Of a stretch of DNA of 64,000 bases, positions 53,650 through 64,000 are shown in pieces. Source of the stretch: Lepidodermella squamata (lineage: Eukaryota > Gastrotricha); assembly GCA_047495785.1 (NCBI GenBank), contig JBLDXI010000008.1, positions 1 through 64,000 on the forward strand, read 5' to 3'. The translations under genes were made by a program, and so were the position numbers. The first letter of the stretch is position 1. Each line of letters starts with the position of its first letter. Below the pieces are notes generated by a model. The model did not search any database, was not told the origin of the DNA, and saw only the letters and a list, made by a program, of their open reading frames with translations.

Positions 53650-56370
53650 TTACTTGCCGATGAGTTGGGCAAGGATTCCTCCACCTTTCGCATTTTTTAT
53701 GTTATCAATAACCACCTGCGCCTTATTCGCCTTTGCCAAATCGAGAGGCGTCCGCCCCTTGGCGTCCTTAGCCTTCAGAAGTTTATCGTTCAGGCTGTAG
53801 AACAGCATCACAACGTCAGCTTTGTCCCCAGCCGCAGCTAAATGGATGGGTAATGATTTGGCATTTGTCGCATCGACTGCCAGCAAATCAGCTCCGGCTT
53901 TGCACAGGTACTCTGAGGTTTTTATCATTCCCGCGTGGGCAGCTGCGTGCAAAGGAGATCGACCATTGAAGCCTTTCAAACTCAATTGTTCCTTGTCAAG
54001 TTTGATCAGCTCAAATGCAACCTATGAAAAGTAAGAAAAAAGTATTGATTTAACTTAGAAAATCGGTAAAAACTAACAGAAATTTGGCCATTAGCAGCTG
54101 CTATGTGGATAGCTGCATCCCCGTTTTCATTCCTAGCCTTCAGCATGTCACGATCTTTGTTGATCAGTGCCAGAACAACGCTTTCATGGCCCTGCTGAGC
54201 CGCGAGATGAATAGCCATCGACCGGGTGTCATCGTTCGTGCGGTTGTACAGGTTCACGTTGACAATGTTGATCAGAAATTCAACAACCGACATGTGGCCG
54301 TTCCAACTTGCGTCATGCAACGGTGTGCTGTGCAGTTCGTTCTCGTTTTGATGCTCGAAAAGACTCCGGAAAGGCTCTACCTCGTCGCGAACTTCCCACG
54401 GCAGGCGTTGCTGGATTTCATAGATTATCTGTTTCAAACCCATGAAATTTCCACTCTTCGCGAATTGATGGATTCGCTTCCAGTAATTTGCGGTCTGAAA
54501 ACACAACAAATTTAACATGTTTGAGCCGCACTCAAGCATTAGTACCAATTGTTTGACAATGCTTTTAGCCTCATCTCGAGCGATCTTTTTCAGAGCCTCA
54601 GCTTGGACCGGGTCAATTTGAGGCACCGAAGGCGTGTAGACCGGCGGCGGTGCAGCCTGGGCGGGAACGCTAGCCCTCTGTTGCTCAATAACCCCCTCGG
54701 ATTGCTTCGAAACACTCGCCTCCGATCTGCGTGAACCCGCGGATTTTTGGGACGAGGACGAAACTGCATTGGCATTGTTCGCATCCCGCCATCTCAAGAT
54801 TACGTTTCGCAAGCCAACAGCCGGGAAAACCTCCTTGATTTGGTCTAAATCGTAGCCAAGAAGCTCCTCCGGTGTCACGTATGCCTCTGATAATTCCCAA
54901 AATTTAAGTGATAGCTAGAAGAACTTGGTTACCTTGAAGCATTTCGCATATTGGCTGTTTGTACTGATCCGGAATATCGGGCGACCGTAAAATCATTTCA
55001 TACTGCGAATCGTCCTGAAAAAGCAAAAACGTCAATAAATCTAAAAATTGGAAAATAGAACTTACAAATCGAGTCACCGTTGAATTTGACTGTGTTGTAG
55101 GCTTCGATTTGTTAGTAACTGGCTTTGAGCTGCTGGAACTCCTCGCTTGCGATTTAGAGGGTTGAGTAACCAATCGTTCCCCGGCTAAAATCGGACTTTC
55201 CATCAAATCCTCAATCGTTGGCCGTTTTTTAGGGTCTTTCACAAGTATCGACATTACGAATTTACTGAATCCTGGCGAGTAGCCCCGGGTTTCATCGAAT
55301 GGCAATGGCGTTTTATTGATGATGTTAGTTATTAACAGCCCCTTTGTTCCTTCAAACTGTGTTTAAAAGTTAAAATTTAAGCTGAGGAAAAATTGATCAC
55401 TGGAACCTACTGGAATTTTCGCGTTGCCGATTTCGTACAATGTGATTCCCACAGACCAAATGTCGGATGGTTTTTCGTAAGGCTTCCCTAGGTGAAACTC
55501 CGGGGAGGAATAGGCCCAAGTTCCTGCCGTGGTTATCGAGGTCTTCCTGAAATTTCAAAAAAATTAAATTTGAAATTTTGCATAGAATAAAAAATTTACT
55601 CGCTCTCCAGACTTTTCGATAGGCCGAAATCACCAAGCTTTATGTTGGTCTGATCGCCGGACATTAGGATATTTCTCGGCTTGATGTCACGGTGGACATT
55701 ACCAGCACTGTGCAGGTAACTGATAGCGCTCACCAGTTGTCCGGTCCAGCGCAGAACTCGCGATTCAGGAAAAGGGCTCCTCTTCGATTTATCAATCAGC
55801 GCTCCCAAATCGCCGCCCTCGCAATACTCGGTGATCAAAAAGTAGAAATCTTCCCCAGCAATTTTCTCTGTAATCACAATAACCCAATTTAAGATAAAAC
55901 CTCAGAATGATTTTCGTGAAAGATACAAAATATTAGATCAAATCGGATTAGTCGCTTTTGAAATCATTCAATTTTGATCAAGTCAAGATCAAATTCACTA
56001 TTATATATCGTTCAAAAATCAATATTTTGGATCGAACTTGGATCAATTGCAATGAAATTGATCCAACTTTGATAATAACTCCTTGCTAACCTTCAAAAAA
56101 TCCGTAGACCAGTAAAATGTTGGGATGAACGAAATTGCGCATTTTTTCATGCTCATTGCGACTTAGTTCGAGAAGGCGAACGATTTTGCGCTCACTTAGC
56201 CCTTCATGGTCGTAATTCTTGCGCAAAGCGGTCAAGTTAACTTCTTTCATGACATAGCTTGTGTATAGGTCGTTTCGGTGCTTCACGAGGCTGACATTGC
56301 CGAAACCGCCACTGCCCAGTTCTCGGAGCACTTCGAATTCGCTGCGGGATTGGAAACGCGTCGATGCCAT
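53650..56370 (-). CDS. NEK-like protein kinase with SAM-like and ankyrin domains (728 aa)
   Basis: Eight exons (56091-56370, 55600-55867, 55411-55546, 55066-55356, 54933-55014, 54546-54886, 54078-54494, 53650-54021) give 728 residues with consistent phases. The kinase domain (~12-295) keeps the Gly loop GSGGFG, the VMK lysine, HRDIKPRN, DFG, a YSSPEF variant of APE and DIWSVG. After a Ser-rich linker comes a ~60-residue SAM-like segment (PDQYKQPICEML to VGLRNVILRWRD), then at least four ankyrin repeats (TPLHDASWNGHMSVVEFL, MAIHLAAQQGHESVVLALI, AAIHIAAANG, SPLHAAAHAGMIKTSEYL). It should be an active cytosolic Ser/Thr kinase. Its nearest relative is the next gene upstream. Confidence 0.85.
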
Positions 56371-56764
56371 GCTTTTTTCCGTATGCACTTGAATTTCGGA
56401 CGTCGGCAAAAAATGAATTTAGCGAAACTTATCTAGCCAACGGCCGCTACCGTTTTTATCTGTATTTGCTCGAAAAAAGCGAGACTCTCTTTCTTGGAAT
56501 TTTTCAGTTTCGCTGATATATCAAAACGAGCTATTTTTAGCGAAGGATAACAAAACCGGCGAAAATGCACCCGTGATACTTGGTACCACCACATCCAATG
56601 AATGTTCCGTAAACTAGGACATTTGTCAGAATTGAAAGCATGAAAGTGAAAAATTGAAATTTGGGACTTCAAGATCGATTAGAACAACAATTGAAATGAC
56701 GCAAAACCTTAACGTTTCTGGGCTATTTTTATTTCCAAAAATGCATCTTAAAATAGGCCTACAA

Positions 56765-58241
56765 CTATCTGTTAGGGGTTAACCCCGTCAAATCGTCCTC
56801 AGGTTTGGCTTTTGATGATGATGATGATGATGATGCTTTTGATCCAGACTTTGATTTGCGGTCGCCTTGCGAAACTTCTCCATTTTCGTGATTCCGCCAG
56901 CGCAGCACAACGTTGCGAACGCCTATTATCGGGAAAAGCTCCTTCAGCTGGTCATCCGAATATTTGACCAGCTCATCGGTTGAAACTAAGTTCTTCTGCA
57001 GCACTTTTACGATTTTACTACGATATTCTTCAGGTATAACCGCCGACTGATTGATCTTCGAAAAATCCTGAAAACATAAGATTTCGGCTTTAAGGACGGA
57101 AAAACAGTGATGAAATGTACCATTGAAGCTTCAAGAATCTTGCTAGCATTTTCAGACGATTTCTTGGCGTCGCTCTTTTTCTCAACAACTATTATTTGTT
57201 CCGTTTCATGTTGTAGAATCGGATCATTGAAGAGCGTCTCGATTTTCGGCCGTTTTACTGCGTTTTTCTCCAACATGGACATGACAAAGTTTTCAAAGGC
57301 GGTGGAATACTTCTTTTCAGCCGGAAAAGGCTTAGCAGGGTCCCTTTAACCGATAATATGAACACAAAAATCAGATATATTCGAAATATTACTGTATTAT
57401 AGCAAGAATCTCCCTGGCTCCACATCCGAACTGCAATATTCATAAGTTTTTTGAAACCAGCTTAAAAAACCCAACTTACAGGTCTACAGAAAATTGCCAA
57501 TTCATAAGCTGTGACGCCCAAAGACCAAATATCGCATGGCTTGCTGTAGGCCTCGCCATTGTGAAATTCTGGGGCCGCATACACCAATGTACAAGCATTA
57601 GTGATAGATGATTGGGGCAGCGCAGTCCTTAAATACAGGAATTTTTCGAAATGAGTGAAATCTCAAATGACTCACTCTTCAATATTTTTCGCTAGACCGA
57701 AATCTCCGAGTTTAACTTTTTTCAAGTCCTTAGTGAGGAAAATGTTTTTCGGCTTAATATCTCGGTGCACGTGGCCACCCTGGTGGAGGTACAAAATAGC
57801 GCCGATCAACTGCCCAAGCCAGGAAACAATTTGGGTCTCATCGATTTGCGTTCCGTTGGTCTCGTTTTTCTGAATCAACGAGCTCAAATCACCGCCATCA
57901 CAGAACTCCATGACGAGAAAATAGAAATCTTCTTCGCCAATTCTCTGCTCGAAATTGCCGTAGACTGTGACAATGTTAGGGTGGACGAACTGTCGCAGGG
58001 CTTTGTGCTCTTTCCGCGCTAGTTCAAGCATTTTAAGCTGGCGCTTCTCGCTTGTCTGAGCTCGTGCAAGTTGACTTCGAAGCACGGTGAGGTTCACTTC
58101 TTTTAAGACATACTCGGAATATCGGTCCTTGCTGTGTTTGGCTAGGAAAGCGGAGCCAAAGCCGCCGCGGCCTACTGTTCTGATGATAGCGAAATCGCTT
58201 TTCGAGTTGAACAGCACTAAGGAGTTATCTTTTCCTGCCAT
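56765..58241 (-). CDS. NEK-like protein kinase with SAM-like tail (425 aa)
   Basis: Exons 57676-58241, 57480-57627, a 38 bp micro-exon 57393-57430, 57121-57343 and 56765-57067 join in frame to 425 residues. The micro-exon supplies a FGCGAREILAIIQ segment matching FEGTKGLLITNIIN of the neighbour and repairs the reading frame. Kinase motifs are complete: GRGGFG, VLKEV lysine, HRDIKPKN, DFG, AAPEF. The C-terminus has the same SAM-like segment (PEEYRSKIVKVLQ to VGVRNVVLRWRN) and then a Ser/Lys-rich end; ankyrin repeats are absent. It is a tandem duplicate of the kinase-ankyrin gene, 395 bp away on the same strand. Confidence 0.88.
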
Positions 58242-58918
58242 GTTGCTTAGCGTGTAAAAATGACAAAAATTAGGAATTCCCTTCTACATGAGTCTATAGT
58301 TGATAAGCTGGGGGCAGCTGATAACATTCCTGTTTTGAAAAACTCCCAGAAATATAGCTATTTCATTTCAAATTTCGATAAGCTTTGCGACATGGATGTC
58401 ATATGAAGTCCTGAAGATTTAAATGAACGAAACGAGTAAAATAGCAAAGTGCAATGTCTTCAATTAAGTAAATAAAGGAAGCAATTTGTTGCCACTAAAC
58501 GCTCTCGAAGAAATGGTACATCGTATCTCAGGGAGAGCACACGTGTTTGCGTCGTGTAAACATGGGTTAAACTTGATTCAGTCATTAATTATGTAAATAG
58601 GACAAAGATTTAATGTAAAGCATTTCAAATAATTGAATCTCCGACTTGAAGGCCAAACTAATTGGCGTTACCCACCAAAGCTACTCTTCTTCAGCTCGAC
58701 ATCTTCCGTTACCGCGGTTCCCATTAATTTTACAATGATAAGCTGCTGATTTTCACGGATTTTTAAATGCTGGAATCTCTGATCCCTGATTTTTCCAAGT
58801 TCACGACTCTCATATCTGATACATCGGATACTCTCACGCCTCTTTAAAAATGCAATTTCTGGCTTTGAACTTTGAGATAATTTTGTGATCGATTTTTGAA
58901 TTTTTCTTTCCCGTAGGC

Positions 58919-61900
58919 ATGATATCTTTCATGTATAGCAATTTGCACCTTTTGGTGCTTCTATTTTACACGATAATCTCCTTGCCGAAGCCGTGCAGTG
59001 GAGCGAACCAGCCAGAAACGACCATCTTCGACAACTTTGTCACCAACGTCCAGTACAACCGAGTTGAACGTCTGCAAGAACAAGCGAGTAAATTGTTACC
59101 GGGCGGGCTGAACGATCTTGCTAATGTTAAGAGCCCGTCGAACAACGACACTCTGCTTCATTTTGCTGCATTTAAAGGCGCGGTGATAAGCGTGAAATTT
59201 CTCGTTGAAGAAGCCGGTGCGAAGATCACGGCTCGCAACAGCAAAGGCGAGTTGCCCATTCATTTGGCTTGCCTTCAATCGAAGCTTCAACTTATCGAGT
59301 ATCTCTTGAATAAAAGCGATGAATTAGGCCTACAAAAGCGGTTTTCATTGGAGGCTGAGACAAACGCTGGCCAAACTCCATTATTCTATGCTGCGATGTC
59401 GAAATCTGTTAACTACAAGGATATCCTCAATTTTCTGCTCAGGAGGGGGGCTAATCGACTTCATCGCGACAAAAACGGCCAGCTACCGATCGGAATAGCA
59501 GCTGCGTTGAATCGCACTGGTAATGTCGATATTTTGAACGATCAAGGACTCTACGTACGAAATGGCAATGGACGTATTACTGAGTCTCACTTGTTAGCTG
59601 CTGCGAACAAGTGCGAATTTCTCGACTCTCCAGCTGGATTGAAGTCGTTTGACATAACAGCTATCGATCCGCATGGAGATACGCCGTTGTGTTATGCAAC
59701 TCGTAACAGCCATTTGGAGTTTGTTAAGAAAGCCATGGACAAGGTTGCACCTTCAGCCACTTGGTTAGCCTCACTGAAGTGCCGACTGGTCGGTGATGGG
59801 ATTTCGCCGAAGGGCACTGGATCATTGCTGTTTCTCGCTGCTTTTCTTCGCAGAGCTGATTTGGTTCGTTACTACAGCGAAACTGGACTCGATGTTTCAG
59901 TTCAAGTAGCGGCTCAGGTTAGACAACATTTAGGAAATTTCAACTTCTTTCCTACGAATTCTTCTATTTTTTTCATTGAATTCACATGAAAAAATCTTAA
60001 ATTTGTTGAGAAACTATTCTTCGGAAATTGAAAAAATCCTTCAATAGAAATGTGTTATAAAATACAATTTCAATCAAAACCTTTTGTTGAGATATTTCGA
60101 AAAATTTGAAATTTGTTCAAACTCTGGCCTGGATAACATTGTTCTGAAATTATAGCTTTTTTATCGTATTTTCCAGAATTTATGCCACATAAGCTAGTGA
60201 ATTGCAGCGGATTGATTTTTCTAGCTTCCAACATTCGTCATTATCTTTCCACAGGTTTCGACTAAGGAAAATGTTCTGCATGCCATGGCGAAATTGTCTG
60301 ATGCCGAGGCTCATCTTCTCGATGCAACACCCACGGATGAAATTCTATCAATTTTCGCTGATAAAATCCCTCTGTTAATCGAAGAACGCGATTCTACTGG
60401 CAGAACTCCTTATCTGGTCGCCGTTGCCAACGACGCCGAGTCATTCGCTGATATCCTTAGCAACCGTTACCAAGCTAAGAAAGATGCGATTGATTTCTAC
60501 GGCTATTCGCGAATTCATCTCGCTGGAACCGTAACAGCCTTTGAGAAACACAAAAGCGACTTCCCAGGCGCATTCAATTACGAAAATCAGCTGACTGAAG
60601 ACAATGAATTCATCGGGTATTCATTGTCTTCAGTCACGCTGATTTCGTAATTGAATGCGACCCTCGGGAAGTCGCTTTTGTGATTCTCAAAGGCCTGTTA
60701 CGCAGTTCCAGCGAGCTATCGACAGTCGATCGCTCATCTCGCCGTAAAATCGAATTACCTGAAAGTTCTGGAGAAAGTGAAGAACAGCATCGACTTGCTG
60801 AGCTGCGATAAATTCGGAAAATCACCGCTTTTGTTGGCAATCGAACTCGGCCGTAACGACATCACTAAATTTCTCCTCGAAACTGAGAAAATTCTCGTCG
60901 ATTCTCGAATCGACTGCAAAAATGACGACAGGCTTCTCCACGCATCTCTTCGTTACAAGCAACTGGAATTGGTTAAAAAGACGCTGTCTGATAAAGAATC
61001 TAGCGGGCAATTGTTCCAAGCGAATAAAGATAAGGAGACCCCGATTTCTATTGCCATCGAAGTCGAATTCGTCGAGGGAATCAAAGAAATTGTGAAGATA
61101 AATCGGACAGCTGGAACTTGGGTGGACTCAAGCGGCCGGTCTCTTTTGCACCGAGCGGCACGATGCAGCGAGGCGAACATTGAAATCATCGATACACTAT
61201 TGTCGATGCTAACGAAGAGTGAACTTTCAATGAAGCTAAGCGAAAAAGATGTGAAGGGAGATACGCTGTTATGGCTAGCGATTGAACGGAAATGTCCGGA
61301 GTTGATCGACATTTTACTCGAGAAATACGAAGCTCCTTGCGATCGGAAATCGAATGGGAATTTACCAATAATTTGGGCTGAAGCTGCGGGCTATAATCGT
61401 GTTGTAGCAGTTTTGGAGAAATTCGATCGATGCAAAGTTGAAACGATGCAATCTTGCGCCGCAGAATTGCGATCTTCACCCACTTTATCAATCCAAGGTA
61501 ATTTTCCGAATTCTTCTGATTATTCCACGCTAATGCTCATATTTTAGCCCTCGTCGATAGGCCCAAGGCGATAGCCAACGGGAAAATAGAATTCCAGGAA
61601 GTAGCTAGTGCTTGCAAAAGTGCGACTGGGCGAATCATCTGTGATGAAGGTTATTTTTTGATCGGATCGGAAACTGTCGATTTTATCGAAGGCGTTTGGG
61701 CCATGGGTGGTTATTGCGCTAAAGGTAGAAAGCAATATTCATGCGGCATTTATTTCGTTTTTACATGACTTTTTTAGGCTGTTCCCCACCTTTCCCATCA
61801 ATCTCATCCGTCAGGACAGAGTTTGGCGACCCGGCAATTGTTGCTCCCGGGACTGTTTTTACTTTCGAGTGCATGGATGGGTACTCATTGGTTGGGGCAA

Positions 61901-63627
61901 ATAGTTTCACTTGCTACGACGATGGAACTTGGAGCGAGCCTGGGTACTGCCAAGGAATTGGTAGGAATTTCCGGAAATTTTGTATTGATTAATTTCCAAC
62001 TTTTCAAACAGATGTTCCGCAATGTGACGACCCTCCCCAAGTCGCCAACGGAAATATATCAGTCCATACCGAAGATAACATCTTCAACCCCGGAACAGTT
62101 GCTTTATTGACTTGCTTACAGGGCTACGAATTAGTTGGTTCTGGCTTGATGGTTTGCTTGAAGAACAATTCCTGGTCAATGCCAGGCGTTTGCAAGCAAA
62201 AAGGTCGCCAGCGGGGCGTTAAAGACATTTTAAACTCAATTTCTTTGCGATTTCAGGTCTTTGCAGTGTTCCATCGTTAGAGAATGGCTTCGTCTTGGAT
62301 GCAACCGAGAAAACTGTACTATCGGTTGGAGTTGAGATGGCCCCGGGACAAGCGGTAATAACGAAATGTAAACCAGGATTCGAGGTTAAGGATGGAGCCA
62401 TGGCATCGATTTGCCAAGCCGATTCGAGTTGGAAACCAAAAATTGGAGAATGCGCGAGAAAGGTAAATTGCATTCATTTGAAGGCCAATCCGATGTTCAA
62501 TCTTAACTTTCTTATTTCCTCAAGGATTGGATCGCCGAACAGCGGATGTTGATCGAGGCATGCATAAACGGCAATGTTGATAAGGCGCGAGAACTTCTCG
62601 GTCTCGGTTACCTGGACGCGAACTGGCGAGACGAACGGACCCTAGGCCCCTGGCCTGTCAAAAATGGCACAGCTCTTCATATCGCTCTGGTTCACTATGC
62701 ACCGTATGCCCTCATCGAACTGCTGGTTAACCCGAACCGAGCTAATGTCAACGCAAAGGAGGGAGAGTACGGCTCGTCGCCTCTTGAGATTGCTGTCGAC
62801 CATCCTGACCCCCAAGTTCTGAAGCTTTTGCTCGACCGAGGCGCAGCTGTTGATTCGAGGGAAGATCGTGCGGGTTGGACGGCGCTGATGACAGCCTCGA
62901 GCAAAGGCCACCTCGAAATGGTTCAGATTCTGCTCGACAACTACGCCGATGTGAACGTGACGTCCTTCAAGGGTAGCAATGCTTTGTCTGAGGCGTTGAA
63001 AGCGAAACATGAGGACATAGCTTTGTTACTAATCGATCGGAAGACTGATATTGATCATGCGAATGCGGATGGTGTTACAGCGATGGCTCTCGCGCAGAGC
63101 AATGCCTTGGCGAGGGTTGCTGACAAGTTGTATGAATTGAGGCCGACAACGACTACAACGACTACAACGACTACTACGACTACGACCACAACCACAACAA
63201 CGACACCTTGCGTGAGTTCTTTCAATAGAATCTGGGAATTTCGCATTGTTTGTGCGATTTTAGGACGGATTTCTTTGCCGTAACCGCCAGTGCGTTTCTT
63301 GGTCTGTGAAGTGTGATGGAGTTTACGACTGTGGTATGGATTTGCTTGAGAATTTTTCCTGATTTTATGTTATGATATTTTACACGCAGATGATCGAAGT
63401 GATGAATGGAACTGCCCAGTTACTACCCCAGAGCCAGCAACGACGACAACTCCTTACGTGAGTTTGATTTAGCCTGATATTTCTCATTCTTGTTTTTGTC
63501 AAAAACCTGTACTTTTTGTATCGCTTCGTCAATTCTGGCTTATAGTGCCCGTCTTACGATTTTCGATGCGTCTCAAGCAAACTGTGCATCTCTGCATCAC
63601 TTCGCTGTAACGGCAACAACGACTGCG
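58919..63627 (+). CDS. Secreted ankyrin-CCP-ankyrin-LDLa protein (partial; interrupted)
   Basis: Exons 58919-59917, 60255-61497, 61548-61724, 61778-61960, 62012-62203, 62257-62462, 62525-63211, 63264-63333, 63390-63457 and 63546-63627 join with consistent phases. A signal peptide (LHLLVLLFYTIISLPKPCSG) is followed by ~15 ankyrin-like repeats (DTLLHFAAFKGAVISVKFLV, SLLHRAARCSEANIEIIDTL), four CCP/sushi modules (the first degenerate), about five more ankyrins (TALHIALVHYAPYALIELLV, TALMTASSKGHLEMVQILL), a 20-Thr linker and LDLa modules (CDGVYDC.DRSDEWNC; CVSSKLCISASLRCNGNNDC). The second LDLa is cut by an intron at 63627, so the gene goes on or is broken. An inverted duplication at 60.6 kb puts a stop in frame in exon 2. 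Confidence 0.8.
60532..60700. repeat. Hairpin-forming inverted duplication inside exon 2
   Basis: 60532-60609 and 60620-60700 are inverted copies (about 78 bp arms, near 90% identical, differing by small indels and substitutions) around a 10 bp loop. The flanking ankyrin coding sequence is in the same reading frame on both sides, but the inverted arm introduces a stop at 60648-60650. Confidence 0.9.
63148..63204 (+). repeat. ACN (threonine) microsatellite in coding sequence
   Basis: A run of ACG/ACA/ACT codons encodes a poly-Thr linker of about 20 residues between the last ankyrin repeat and the first LDLa module. It is a likely O-glycosylated spacer and a length-variable site. Confidence 0.9.
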
Positions 63628-64000
63628 GTTAGTTTTTGCTTAAAAAATCATGGTTCAGGGTTTGGACAAGAAATTTATTAAAAAACATAGTGCCGCCGGC
63701 ATTGCGTGGGGACTGATTTTTAAGAAACGACCTGATTTTATTAATTAACAGGGGTTCATATCTTCGAATTATCTAGAAAACATAATTTCAAACTTCGGAA
63801 AAATATAAAAAGGCTTCCGTATTGGTTTTCACATCAATTTATTAATGCTGAACTGGCGCGCAATTTTCAGGTTTTTGGCTGGTGTTAGGCAGTAGTTCGT
63901 GTTGCCCGTGGGTTGGGCTCGTCAAGTTAACTTTCGGCTGCCTGGCAGTGTATTAGTGCTTATTTTAAGTTGCGGCATTGTATATTTGATCAATTTTTGC
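63628..64000. other. Window end: intron or 3' region, no exon proven
   Basis: Begins with a GTTAGT donor after the second LDLa exon. An acceptor-like TTAATTAACAG at 63741-63751 leads into an open stretch of about 50 codons, but it lacks the D.SDE..C end that the LDLa module needs. The continuation is therefore probably beyond the window. Confidence 0.4.

Noticed and set aside
63055-63246. Poly-valine open frame on the minus strand
   Set aside because: Antisense of the ACN threonine repeat in the LDLa/ankyrin gene.
63752-63900. Possible terminal exon after TTAATTAACAG
   Set aside because: About 50 open codons in the right phase, but they lack the acidic D.SDE and last Cys needed to finish the LDLa module.

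Overview
This is eukaryotic, metazoan DNA. It is AT-rich, and its genes are split by very short introns (many of 50-90 bp, GT...TTTTCAG style). The proteins are animal types: a CUB/EGF/astacin/C-type-lectin mosaic, CCP and LDL-receptor-A modules, class C GPCRs, NEK-like kinases and CDP-alcohol phosphotransferase. The intron style is nematode-like, but sequence alone does not fix the phylum; other compact invertebrate genomes are possible. All exon models were made by hand from splice signals, reading phase and domain continuity.

Layout. 1-11,302 is a large palindrome: two ~5.5 kb arms around a 250 bp spacer. Each arm holds nested mobile-element relics (RTE-like LINE copies A and B, a MULE-like fragment, a CR1/Jockey-like RT fragment and a fold-back repeat). 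On the right the sequence runs on into a nearly complete RTE-like LINE (10.65-14.87 kb). 14.9-21 kb is repeat-rich and gene-poor: a non-autonomous hAT element with a perfect 8 bp target duplication, a CR1-like 3' end, a hAT transposase tail, B-box-like repeats and a pogo-like terminal repeat.

Genes start at 21 kb: an ankyrin protein (minus; its 2.2 kb intron carries a fold-back element), a secreted double cystine-knot peptide (minus), a zinc-finger-like pseudogene, a GABA-B-like class C GPCR (minus), a small two-pass membrane protein (minus), a secretory-pathway protein of unknown function (plus), a choline/ethanolamine phosphotransferase (plus), two paralogous mini membrane proteins (plus) and a small Cys-rich secreted protein (minus). 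A ~20-exon secreted mosaic follows (minus, 40.8-47.3 kb): inactive astacin, EGF, CUB, kringle-like domain, Cys-rich repeats and three C-type lectin domains. Divergent from it, 348 bp away, is a second GABA-B-like receptor (plus).

The right end has an unrecognised coiled-coil protein (plus), two tandem paralogous NEK-like kinases with a SAM-like tail (minus; one also carries ankyrin repeats), and a signal-peptide protein combining ankyrin repeats with four CCP modules, more ankyrins, a Thr-rich linker and LDLa modules (plus). The last is interrupted by a ~170 bp hairpin-forming inverted duplication that puts a stop codon in frame, and it may continue beyond the window.

The best candidates for something undescribed are the secreted ankyrin-CCP-LDLa protein and the pseudo-astacin/kringle/lectin mosaic with its repeated Cys module. 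Both look like extracellular recognition or matrix proteins. The main caution is that the palindrome and the 60.6 kb hairpin both look like fold-back artefacts of long-read assembly and need read-level checks.
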